Below are positions 28,555 to 35,940 of a stretch of 64,000 nt of DNA, piece after piece. Both the position numbers and the translations under genes were made by a program. Source of the stretch: QHXN01 sp032162705 (GTDB lineage Bacteria > Acidobacteriota > Blastocatellia > Pyrinomonadales > Pyrinomonadaceae); contig JAVRON010000049.1 of assembly GCA_032162705.1 (NCBI GenBank), positions 1 through 64,000 of the forward strand. The letters are read 5' to 3'. The notes under the pieces were generated by a model. That model was not told the origin of the DNA. It made no database searches and was given only the letters and a program-made list of their open reading frames with translations. The number at the start of each line of letters is the position of its first letter. Positions within the stretch are counted from its first letter, which is position 1.

Positions 28555-28616
28555 CTGTTCACCTCATAAAGGTCTGCGGGTCTTCGAGGCCGCCGCTTGC
28601 GCGCTCATACAGAAGA

Positions 28617-28707
28617 GTTCACCGCAGAGGCGCTGAGGACGCGGAGGGGGCGCAGAGGGATTCAAGTCTCTGCGAGTCTCTCCGTCCTCAGCGCCTCTGC
28701 GGTGAAT
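28617..28707. repeat. Inverted CACCGCAGAGGCGCTGAGG repeat (family A, copy 2)
   Basis: GTTCACCGCAGAGGCGCTGA with GGACGC on the left, mirrored as CCTCAGCGCCTCTGCGGTGA on the right; the middle is CAGAGGGATTCAAGTCTCTG. It lies in the 191-base gap between ADOP 5 and the ATPase gene. Confidence 0.9.
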
Positions 28708-28745
28708 CATAGTTCGCCTCACGCCTGTCTGAGATTCATAAAGAG

Positions 28746-29483
28746 TTACAACTTGAAGCCGCTCTCTTCGAGTTCTTCGACCGCCTTCGGCAGGTGCGTC
28801 TCTTCGACGACCTGACCGTCGAAGAGATGGAACGTGCGGTCGGCGTAGAGCGCGTAGCGCGGGTCGTGCGTGACCATGCAGATGGTCGCGCCGCCCGCGT
28901 GCAGCTCGCGCATGAGGTTCATCACGGCCTCGCCGTTCGTCGAGTCGAGGTTGCCCGTCGGCTCGTCGGCCAGAAGGATCGACGGGTTGCCCGCCACCGC
29001 CCGCGCCACCGCCACGCGCTGCTGCTGACCGCCCGAGAGCTGCGAAGGGTAGTGCTTCATGCGGTGCGACATGCCGACCTTGAGGAGCGCCTCTTCGACG
29101 CGGTTGCGACGCTCGGACGAAGACATGTCGCGATAGGTCAGCGGTAGCTCGACGTTCTCGTAGATGTTGAGGTCGCCGATCAGGTTGAACGCCTGAAAGA
29201 TGAAGCCGATCTCGCGATTGCGTATGCGCGCGCGCTCGGAGAGCGAGAGATTGGCGACCGGCGTGCCGTTCAGGATGTACTCGCCGTCGGTCGGCGAGTC
29301 GAGCAGGCCGAGGATGGAGAGCAGCGTTGACTTGCCGCACCCGGAAGGGCCCGCCATCGAGATGTACTCACCCTTCTTGATGTCGAGGTGTATGCCGGAG
29401 AGCGCGTGCGTCTCGACCTCGTCGGTGTAGAAAACCTTTCGCACGCCGTCCAGCTTCACCAGCGGTTCGCTTGTAGCGCTCAT
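28746..29483 (-). CDS. ABC transporter ATP-binding protein, MacB/LolD class
   Basis: The 245-residue ATPase has Walker A GPSGCGKSTLL, Q-loop FIFQAFNLIGDLN, signature LSGGQQQRVAVARA, Walker B SILLADEPTGNLDS and switch ICMVTHDPRYA. All catalytic positions are intact, including the Glu after the Walker B Asp. It lies between the MacA-like adaptor and the row of ADOP permeases, the order expected of a tripartite efflux pump of the MacAB type. It probably energises several of the permeases, since only two ATPase genes serve five permeases here. A 144-base gap with an inverted repeat separates it from the adaptor gene. Confidence 0.93.
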   Translation of the reverse strand: MSATSEPLVKLDGVRKVFYTDEVETHALSGIHLDIKKGEYISMAGPSGCGKSTLLSILGLLDSPTDGEYILNGTPVANLSLSERARIRNREIGFIFQAFNLIGDLNIYENVELPLTYRDMSSSERRNRVEEALLKVGMSHRMKHYPSQLSGGQQQRVAVARAVAGNPSILLADEPTGNLDSTNGEAVMNLMRELHAGGATICMVTHDPRYALYADRTFHLFDGQVVEETHLPKAVEELEESGFKL

Positions 29484-29500
29484 CTCTAGTTCCTTTCAGT

Positions 29501-29622
29501 CAGTGAATGGGGAATGGTCAATGGTCAATGGTGTTTGGGGTCGCTCGGGTCGGACGGCAAAGCGGCGGGTCGCGTCTCGCGCCAACCGTCGATTTACCAT
29601 TCACCATTGCCCATTCACCGGC
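29501..29622. repeat. Inverted GAATGG-GGAATGGTC repeat (family H)
   Basis: GTGAATGGGGAATGGTCAAT plus another GGTCAATGGT on the left, mirrored by ACCATTCACCATTGCCCATT CACC on the right. It lies between the ATPase and adaptor genes. One copy only in this window. Confidence 0.75.
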
Positions 29623-29627
29623 TTGCT

Positions 29628-30893
29628 TCAATCGAGACGCAGACGGTCAACGCCGTCCCACTGCGAGGTGTCGGAGAGGATGACGGTGTCACCCTCGCGC
29701 AGGCCATCGACGACCTCGACGGTGTTGACCGAGGTGCGCCCGAGCTTGACGGGGATACGCACGGCCGTTTGCCCGTCCGGCTCGACGCGGAAGAGCGAGA
29801 CGGTGGCCTGCGCGCCGCCGCCCGTCGCTGGGCGACCGACGTAGAGGACGCCTTCGAGCCGCTCCAGTTCAATCGTGCCGTCAACGCTCAGGTCTGGACG
29901 CGCGCCCTGCGGCAGAGCGCCTTCGAGCCGCACGTCTACGGTGACTGTTCCGTTGCGCGCTGCCGGGTCGATGCGCTGCACGCTGCCGCGCACGACCGCG
30001 CCGCCCGAGCGCGTGTCGATGGAGGCGGGCTGTCCGATGGCGATGTCTTTGATCTGCGTCTCGGGAATCTGGAGCGCGGCCTTGAGGCTCGAAGGGTCTG
30101 CGACGCGCGCGATGTTCGTGCCCGGCGTAATCTGCTGCCCGACCTCGACCGTCACCTCTTGCAGCACGCCGTAGGTTCCCGCGCGGACTTGCAGAGAAGC
30201 GACCTGCTCCTGGTCGAGCCGAAGCTGCGCGCGCAACTGCTCGACGCGCGACTGCTGCGCCGCGACCTGCGCGTCGGCGGAAGCCTTCGCGCTGGTGACG
30301 CGCTTCTTTTCGATCTCAAGGCGGTTAGCCAACTGCTCGACCTTGACGCGTGAGATGCGCAAGGTGAGCAGGGGCACAAGCCCCTCCTTCGCAAGCTGCT
30401 CGTCGGTGTCGAGCTGTATCTTCGCCTGGCTGTAATCGGCCTGCACCTGCGCCGTCGAAGCCTGCTGGCTCATGCGGTCGCTGTCGAGACGCGAGCGTAG
30501 ATTGTTGAGGTCGGCCTCGGCGGTCTTGATCTGGTACTCGACATCGACGGCGGCCTGCTTGAGCGTCGGGTTGGAGAGTTCGACGAGCACCGTTCCGGCC
30601 GTCACAGTCTCGCCGGGTTTGACGAACTTCTGCTCGACGCGCCCCTCGACCGGCGCGGCGATCTGCCTGATCTCTTCGGGGATGAGCGTGCCTAAGCCCC
30701 GCACGTTCCGAAGCATCTGCCCGCGCTTGACCGTATCGGTCAGAACCGTTGCGCGCGCCACGCTCGGCGCGGCAGGCTTCAGACGCGAGAGTCCATACGT
30801 GATGAGCGCAACCGCCAACACGCACAGCACGGCGTAGACAGCGAGCTTCAGACGGCGATTATTCTTACTGCGTGTGGTACGTTTGACATCCAT
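29628..30893 (-). CDS. HlyD/MacA-like periplasmic adaptor of an efflux pump
   Basis: The protein is 421 residues from the ATG at 30893; a start at 30974 would add 27 residues of poor character. A basic N-terminus is followed by one membrane anchor (about 17-37, LKLAVYAVLCVLAVALITYG). Then come a biotinyl-lipoyl half (PVEGRVEQKFVKPGETVTAG), a long coiled-coil hairpin (about 105-235), the second lipoyl half (GVLQEVTVEVGQQITPG) and beta-barrel domains. These are features of RND/ABC membrane-fusion proteins. It heads the minus-strand efflux locus, directly before the ATPase and five ADOP permeases, so it probably links them to an outer-membrane channel. No TolC-like gene is in the window. Confidence 0.9.
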   Translation of the reverse strand: MDVKRTTRSKNNRRLKLAVYAVLCVLAVALITYGLSRLKPAAPSVARATVLTDTVKRGQMLRNVRGLGTLIPEEIRQIAAPVEGRVEQKFVKPGETVTAGTVLVELSNPTLKQAAVDVEYQIKTAEADLNNLRSRLDSDRMSQQASTAQVQADYSQAKIQLDTDEQLAKEGLVPLLTLRISRVKVEQLANRLEIEKKRVTSAKASADAQVAAQQSRVEQLRAQLRLDQEQVASLQVRAGTYGVLQEVTVEVGQQITPGTNIARVADPSSLKAALQIPETQIKDIAIGQPASIDTRSGGAVVRGSVQRIDPAARNGTVTVDVRLEGALPQGARPDLSVDGTIELERLEGVLYVGRPATGGGAQATVSLFRVEPDGQTAVRIPVKLGRTSVNTVEVVDGLREGDTVILSDTSQWDGVDRLRLD

Positions 30894-31142
30894 AAAGACA
30901 CTTGCGGCTCGCCCTCCCTTCAACAAGCCCCGTACCACGACCCAAGACCCCCAAACTCTCCGCCTTTCAAGCAATTTTCAACCGACCCGGCATGACACAC
31001 CCTCGCTCTGTGTCCGTTTCCGCAAAGCCGAAATCCCAAAATCGAAAATTGCGCGAGACACGTTCGAGATAAATTGGAAGTGATATTATGCGGAAGACTT
31101 CCGCGCACATTGACGAGTTCAAATCAAGGAGGTTAAGCGAGC

Positions 31143-31862
31143 ATGGGTAAACAGGATGGCGAGCGAGCCGGTGCACATGCGGCGGAGAAGGGTGGGGCGT
31201 CGGAGGGTGCGTCGCGATGCAGGCGGAAGTTTCTGCGGCACTTCCCCGGTGGGTTCAGGGACGAGACTTATCTCGACTGGGAACGTGATTACAAGTGGGA
31301 GGCGCACGAGCGTTGGGAAGAGGCTTTGGGTCGCGAAGAGTTCCGGCGGCTGTTGCACGGGGGCGAGTTTGCAGAGATCGCCGGACGCGCGGTTCGCGTC
31401 GAGCAGCGCACACGTCACAGCATGATCTTCTCGTTCGAGAAGATGGCGCTGCGCGACGCTGTGAAGATGGAAGAGGGCGCGCGCGCCTTCGCCGAAGGAC
31501 TCTATGAGTTGCTGCACGGCGCGGGCGGGCTGGAACGCCGCTTCAATAGTTGGGTCGAGACGGTTGCGTCTCTACCGCGCCGGCAGACGCGCGTGCTGAC
31601 GTGGCCGATGGTGACGGTCTGGGGATTTCTCGCCCAACCCGAAACACACATTTTCCTGAAGCCGACGGTCACGCGCAACGCAGCCGAGAAGTACGGCTTC
31701 GACTTTCGCTACAAGTCACGGCCCTCCTGGGAGACTTACGCGAACCTGCTTGAGTTCGCCGAGACCGTGCGACGCGACCTCAAAGACCTGCGCCCGCGCG
31801 ACATGATAGACCTACAGTCCTTCATGTGGGTGCAAGGCTCCGAAGAGTATCCAGAGGAGTAA
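31143..31862 (+). CDS. Conserved-looking hypothetical protein, 239 residues
   Basis: I recognise no named family. AAGGAGG 11 bases before the ATG is a strong ribosome site, and codon use and GC match the neighbours, so the gene is real. The first about 30 residues are polar and low in complexity. The rest is a soluble mixed domain rich in W, F and Y with motif-like stretches: FPGGFRDETYLDWERDYKW, FLKPTVTRNAAEKYGFDF, SRPSWETYANLLEFA and RPRDMIDLQSFMWVQGS. The final conserved-looking block with invariant-type W, Y and D residues suggests an enzyme or nucleic-acid-related fold, but no catalytic signature can be assigned. It is divergent from the efflux adaptor and convergent with the TPR regulator. 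Confidence 0.8.
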   Translation: MGKQDGERAGAHAAEKGGASEGASRCRRKFLRHFPGGFRDETYLDWERDYKWEAHERWEEALGREEFRRLLHGGEFAEIAGRAVRVEQRTRHSMIFSFEKMALRDAVKMEEGARAFAEGLYELLHGAGGLERRFNSWVETVASLPRRQTRVLTWPMVTVWGFLAQPETHIFLKPTVTRNAAEKYGFDFRYKSRPSWETYANLLEFAETVRRDLKDLRPRDMIDLQSFMWVQGSEEYPEE

Positions 31863-32019
31863 GCGACCCTCCACACAGTTCCGCGCCTGCCTGCCTTACC
31901 GCTCTTTAGACTGCCCCGTCGGCTGGCCGAGCGTGAAACGCGTCCGGCGGCTTCGCCTAAAGATAGAATTATTGCGCAGAAGTAGCGGGCAGGAACTTTA
32001 ATTTTGGAGCGACTTACTT

Positions 32020-33495
32020 TCAGGGCTTCTTGATGATACTCCGCCGACGCTTCTTAACAGGCGTCCTCTTCTTCTGAAGCAGCTTGTGCCTCCCCGTCAG
32101 CATCGCGTTGAGCGTCTGGTGAGTGACGCCGAGCAGCCGCGCCGTCTTCGTGATGGTGCCGCCCGTCTCCTCCAAAGCATGCTCTATCAGCCTCGCCTCT
32201 AACTCGTGAACCGCCTCGTACAGGCTAAAGGTTTGATAGTGTATCGGCGTGTCCGCCAGCCGACGCATGACGACGCTGGCGCACGCCCTCAACCGTGTTA
32301 CGTCTTCGGCGTCCTGCGTGTCTCTGAGGAGCTTGTCCGCCCTCAAGTAAGCCTCGTAAACTTCGGCGGGTGGTAGACGCATCGCCGCCCCGTGCTCTTC
32401 GATGAGAGTTAACACGGCCAGCCCCGCGTTTGAGAGCGCCCCTACTGATTCGGCCACCTCCGCCGCTCGGCGCAGGATATTAATCGAAGCTTCATAGACC
32501 CAGAGACGCGCCCAGATGACGCCTTGAACCGTGAGCGCGTCGGCAAGTAAGGCCGACTCGTCGCCCTTCTCCAAGGTCTTAATCACGCCTGTGATGACGC
32601 GCTCCGCATCCTCATACCTGCGTTCGGCAAGCAGCACACGCGCCCGCGTCTCGTCTACCTGCGCCAGCGTGCCCGCGTCTTTAAGCCTCGTCAAAATTGC
32701 CTGGGCGCGGTCCAAGTGTTTGTGCGCGTCATGGTATCGGCCAAGCCTGTAGAGCAGGAAGGCGAGGTTGTTTTCATTCGTCGCAAGGTAGCGTTCATGC
32801 CGCGCCTGTTCGTAATGATAGCTCGCCGCCGTGTATTCAATGATGGCCCTGTCTAAGTAATTCGTGCTGTGTTCCGCCGTGCCTAACATCTGCAAGACGA
32901 TGGCAAGCTCATTGTGAAATCTTCCCTTGAGGGCGTGATTAGAGTTTTTCTCAAAGATCGGTGCTGAGTCTGTGAGCAGGCGGAAGGCGTCCGTGTAATG
33001 TCCCGCCGAAGACTCGACCATGGCGAGGCGTAAGCTTATTTTGGCCCTCAGCTCGTCGTCGCCCGTGTGTGTGTAAGCCTCTTTAAGCGTGATGCGCGCT
33101 TCATCGTAAGCGCCTTCGCGCCAGTAGCAGACGGCCAAGTCGCCACGCGCCGCCGCTGCCCTGTCCGCTTCGCCTGCCCTCTCGAACAGTGCCGCGCTCT
33201 CACTTATGAGGTCTTTGGCTCCGTCCTGCGCACCCTTAATTTGTCCGCTCGCGCCTATCCAGCCCGACAGAGCACCCGCCTGTAACAACACTTCGGCGGT
33301 CGCCCTTTCGTCAAGCCCCTCTACCTTCGGGCGCTGGCCTATGCCTCGCCACAACTCGCCCAGAGCCTCGCGCGCGGCCTCGTACTGGCCCGTGTCGATC
33401 AGGTCAGCCGCCATCCGGCAACATAACAGGACGCTCTCTCCTCCGGTTAATAAGAGGTTGTCTAGTTCCTTCAGACGTTCATCTGCTAAAGTCAT
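32020..33495 (-). CDS. TPR-domain regulator with C-terminal Fis-type HTH
   Basis: The protein has 491 residues from the ATG at 33495 (a TTG at 33540 would add 15). There is no signal peptide, so it is cytoplasmic. Residues about 10-390 are helical repeats of TPR type, for example DRAAAARGDLAVCYWREGAY, NNLAFLLYRLGRYHDAHKHL and LAERRYEDAERVI. Near the C-terminus a Fis-like helix-turn-helix (EETGGTITKTARLLGVTHQT) is followed by a very basic tail, KRTPVKKRRRS. TPR sensor plus HTH is the plan of ligand- or peptide-responsive regulators. Here the HTH is C-terminal, unlike RRNPP proteins. It is divergent from a 70-residue exported peptide gene, with two palindromes between them. The regulated target is unknown. 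Confidence 0.8.
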   Translation of the reverse strand: MTLADERLKELDNLLLTGGESVLLCCRMAADLIDTGQYEAAREALGELWRGIGQRPKVEGLDERATAEVLLQAGALSGWIGASGQIKGAQDGAKDLISESAALFERAGEADRAAAARGDLAVCYWREGAYDEARITLKEAYTHTGDDELRAKISLRLAMVESSAGHYTDAFRLLTDSAPIFEKNSNHALKGRFHNELAIVLQMLGTAEHSTNYLDRAIIEYTAASYHYEQARHERYLATNENNLAFLLYRLGRYHDAHKHLDRAQAILTRLKDAGTLAQVDETRARVLLAERRYEDAERVITGVIKTLEKGDESALLADALTVQGVIWARLWVYEASINILRRAAEVAESVGALSNAGLAVLTLIEEHGAAMRLPPAEVYEAYLRADKLLRDTQDAEDVTRLRACASVVMRRLADTPIHYQTFSLYEAVHELEARLIEHALEETGGTITKTARLLGVTHQTLNAMLTGRHKLLQKKRTPVKKRRRSIIKKP

Positions 33496-33516
33496 ATGAG
33501 GCAAGCCTTTCTTTAT

Positions 33517-33538
33517 GCTTGCCGGAAACCCGGCAAGC
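33517..33538. promoter_or_regulatory. Perfect palindrome in the TPR regulator/peptide intergenic region
   Basis: GCTTGCCGG and CCGGCAAGC form 9-bp arms around a 4-base loop (AAAC). It is 22 bases upstream of the regulator's ATG at 33495. It may be an operator or an mRNA hairpin; no poly-T follows on either strand, so it is a poor terminator. Confidence 0.55.
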
Positions 33539-33545
33539 AAGAAAA

Positions 33546-33575
33546 AACCGTCTATCCTGTGCGGGATGGACGGTT
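33546..33575. promoter_or_regulatory. Second palindrome upstream of the exported peptide gene
   Basis: AACCGTCTATCC and GGATGGACGGTT are 12-base inverted arms with one mismatch and a 6-base loop (TGTGCG). It lies 39 bases before the ATG at 33615 and may be an operator or leader hairpin. Confidence 0.55.
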
Positions 33576-33614
33576 AATCCACTCAACAACTCAACTGCCA
33601 AAGAGGGAGAGACC

Positions 33615-33827
33615 ATGCGTAAAACACTCAGCGTTGTCGTACTAGTCATAGCCTTTTGCTGCCCCGTAGCGGCGGGAATAATACATAACCCGCCGCCTGA
33701 ACCTGAGCCGACGCCGACGAGCGCCGTGCAAGAGCCGACTACGACCAATGAAGTTACTACCGGGGCGACTGATACCCTGACGCAGACCTTGCTCGTCGTG
33801 GTTGCAAACGTGCTGCCGCTACTCTAA
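33615..33827 (+). CDS. Tiny exported peptide, candidate signal for the adjacent TPR regulator
   Basis: The 70-residue product begins with a clear signal peptide (MRKTLSVVVLVIAFCCPVAAG). A Pro/Glu/Thr-rich stretch with PPPEPEPTPTSA and a polar segment containing TTGATDTLTQT follow. The C-terminal hydrophobic tail is LLVVVANVLPLL. AGAGGGAGAG precedes the ATG. The longer in-frame reading from 33519 covers both palindromes and is unlikely. It could be a precursor of a secreted peptide, or a small membrane-attached protein. The divergent gene encodes an intracellular TPR/HTH protein, suggesting a peptide-sensing pair. No family is recognised; the function is inference. Confidence 0.6.
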   Translation: MRKTLSVVVLVIAFCCPVAAGIIHNPPPEPEPTPTSAVQEPTTTNEVTTGATDTLTQTLLVVVANVLPLL

Positions 33828-34336
33828 ACCCCGCACGCTCATCCGACAGTTAAAAGCTGCCTGACGGCGGCCCGGAGTAAGTGTGCCTAGTGTGAGAGTC
33901 TCGAATGCGGAGGTGACGCCCACAGGCGGGAGATTAACCCCGCGCGGCGTAGAATGCAATCGTTTTTGCAGCGGGGTAAAATGTTTGGGCCGAACTGGTG
34001 TTCGACGCTTCAAGCTCAAGGCTCACGTGCTTTGCTTCCAACACCCCTCGCATAAACCTTTCGGTGGCTCACATAAACCTTGTGCGCCGCGCCGAAAGGT
34101 GCTTCAATTCGCGTTCGGCGGCCGATGGCCGCGCCCTTCCTTGACGTGAGTTCGATGTAAGGAAGATTCTTTCGACGGGGAAAGACCTTCGCGAACTCAC
34201 ACGAAACCGCACGAACCAGAGGGACGAGATTTCGTGCCGTCTCATGTGAGTTCCTTGACTGAAGCTCGCCCGCCGCTTACACCTGCTTACAGCGGACTCG
34301 CGCATTCTTCACTTCGCTTGACGAGAGGAGACGACG
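33828..34336. other. Non-coding stretch with inverted repeats, no convincing gene
   Basis: About 500 bases with no ORF of plausible composition. It contains ACCTTTCGG (about 34057) with its inverted partner CCGAAAGGT (about 34092), and CATAAACCTT twice. At 34144-34256 a degenerate family G element pairs GAACTCACACGAA with ATGTGAGTTCC. It may hold the promoter of the gene at 34337. Confidence 0.5.
34144..34256. repeat. Degenerate family G inverted repeat (copy 2)
   Basis: GACGTGAGTTCGATGTAAGG starts the element, as CGTGAGGCCGATGTAAG starts copy 1 at 14218. AACTCACACGAAACC is mirrored by CGTGCCGTCTCATGTGAGTT. The match to copy 1 includes leader and arm order, so it is homologous, though diverged. 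Confidence 0.55.
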
Positions 34337-34798
34337 ATGAGGTTTAGCATCGGGAGAAAGGTCGCCATGCTCTTGGCCGGGTTGGCCCTGACGTGTCTTG
34401 TGACCGACGCCGCTTCGACCGCGTCGCGATTCGTACTGCCGAACCCCGTGCTTTATGTCGTGGGGCAGGAGCCTTACGAGACCGGCGGCAAGAGCTGGAC
34501 GCGCTACAAGTTCGCCGTTGACAACTCGGCGGCCTATCCGGATACGCTCTTCGAGGCGTCGCCGAATCTGCCGCCCTGCGGCTTGAACACGAAGTCTTCA
34601 AAAACGTGGGTGGACATCTACGACCAGCGCGGGAAGCGTCTCTACGGCTTCTGCGCTTTGGGGAAGTCAGCCGACCTCAATCAACTCTGGTTCGCGCTGG
34701 AGAGAGATGTCGTCCCGCCGAGTTGGGTCTACATAGAGATGACCGACCGGAGCACCAACACCAAGTACAAGTCCAACCTCGCCGAGACCACGCCGTAA
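34337..34798 (+). CDS. Secreted protein of unknown function
   Basis: The 153-residue protein has a signal peptide (about residues 1-27, MLLAGLALTCLVTDAAS) and a mature region of mostly beta character. Two cysteines (PPCGLN and GFCALG) could form a disulfide. The stretch ETGGKSWTRYKFAVDNSAAY resembles the start of an immunoglobulin- or jelly-roll-like strand pair, but I cannot name a family. GAGGAGACGACG precedes the ATG. It converges with the threonine aldolase gene and has no obvious operon partner. Confidence 0.7.
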   Translation: MRFSIGRKVAMLLAGLALTCLVTDAASTASRFVLPNPVLYVVGQEPYETGGKSWTRYKFAVDNSAAYPDTLFEASPNLPPCGLNTKSSKTWVDIYDQRGKRLYGFCALGKSADLNQLWFALERDVVPPSWVYIEMTDRSTNTKYKSNLAETTP

Positions 34799-34899
34799 CG
34801 CGGCATCCATACAAAGCCGCAAAGCGGCGTCGAAGGGTTGCTGGCCGCGGCCATCTCGCGCTGCGGCTTGCGTCATATGACCGACTCTCCGACGACGGT

Positions 34900-35931
34900 T
34901 CAGCCGACGGCCTCTCTGACAACGAACATAAGCTCGCGCACGTCCTCCTCGGTCGTGTCGAACGAGCACATCAGACGCACCTCTGAGGTCTGTTCGTTCC
35001 AGACGTAGAAGAAGAAGCGCTCCCGAATGCGTTCGATGCTCTCGCGCGGCACAACGGCAAAGACGGCGTTCGACTCGACGGGCTGCGTCAGACGGACTTG
35101 CGGGATTTCACGTAGTGCGGCGGCGACGAGTTGCGCCATCCGGTTCGCGTGCGTGGCCGTCTCTAACCAGAGGTCTTCGGCGAAGAGCGCGGTGAACTGC
35201 GCGGCGATAAAGCGCATCTTCGAGGGGAGCTGCGCGCCCTGCTTGCGCACGAACTTGAACCCTTCGGCCAGGCTCGGGTCGAAGAAGACGACCGCCTCGC
35301 CGTACATCATCCCGTTCTTCGTCCCGCCGAACGAGAGCACGTCCACGCCTGCGCCCGCCGTCAACTCACGCAAGCTGACGCCGAGATGTGCCGCCGCGTT
35401 CGCGAGCCGTGCGCCGTCCATGTGCAGAAGCAGCCCGCGCGCATGCGCGAAATCCGCAATGCGCTTCAGCTCTTCGACCGCGTAGACCGTCCCCAACTCG
35501 GTCGGCTGCGAGATGGAGACGACGCGCGGCTGCACGTGATGCTGGTCTCCTGCGCGCGTGAGTAGAGGCTCGATCTGCTCAACCCTCAGCTTCCCGTCCG
35601 GCGTCGAGAGGTCGATCAGCTTGCAGCCCGCGAACTTTTCAGGAGCGCCGCATTCATCCACGTTGATGTGCGCCGTCTCGGCACAGACGACCGCCTCGTA
35701 CGGTCGCATCAACGCGCTCAAGCTCAGAACGTTCGCGCCCGTCCCGCCGAAGATGAAGAAAACTTCTACTCCCGCGCCGAACTGCTCGCGGAATCTCCCG
35801 ACGGCCGTCTCCGTATAGATGTCGTCGCCGTAGGCCACCACGTGCCCTTGGTTGGCCGAACGCACCGAGTCCAACACGCGTGGGTGCACGCCCGCATTGT
35901 TGTCGCTCGCGAATCCACGCTTTGCTCCCAT
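34900..35931 (-). CDS. ltaE: Low-specificity L-threonine aldolase
   Basis: The 343-residue PLP enzyme cleaves L-threonine or allo-threonine to glycine and acetaldehyde in the cytoplasm. Family marks are FASDNNAGVHPRVLDSV at the N-terminus, GDDIYTETAV, the FGGTGANVLSL cofactor loop, HMDGARLANAAAHLG with the PLP-contacting Asp, and SFGGTKNGMMYGEA with the Schiff-base lysine. The length is usual. It follows recQ by 9 bases on the same strand, so the two are probably co-transcribed. Aspartate-family genes (hom, lysC, asd) lie 4-18 kb away, but no operon connects them. Confidence 0.93.
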   Translation of the reverse strand: MGAKRGFASDNNAGVHPRVLDSVRSANQGHVVAYGDDIYTETAVGRFREQFGAGVEVFFIFGGTGANVLSLSALMRPYEAVVCAETAHINVDECGAPEKFAGCKLIDLSTPDGKLRVEQIEPLLTRAGDQHHVQPRVVSISQPTELGTVYAVEELKRIADFAHARGLLLHMDGARLANAAAHLGVSLRELTAGAGVDVLSFGGTKNGMMYGEAVVFFDPSLAEGFKFVRKQGAQLPSKMRFIAAQFTALFAEDLWLETATHANRMAQLVAAALREIPQVRLTQPVESNAVFAVVPRESIERIRERFFFYVWNEQTSEVRLMCSFDTTEEDVRELMFVVREAVG

Positions 35932-35940
35932 ATCTCTATT

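Noticed and set aside
30894..31142. Sigma-54 promoter for the efflux adaptor gene
   Set aside because: No TGGCAC-N5-TTGC-like sequence could be found in either orientation facing the gene.
33883..34149. 88-residue frame in the gap after the peptide gene
   Set aside because: No ribosome site, unusual Cys/Arg/His composition, and overlap with palindromes; a real gene is unlikely.
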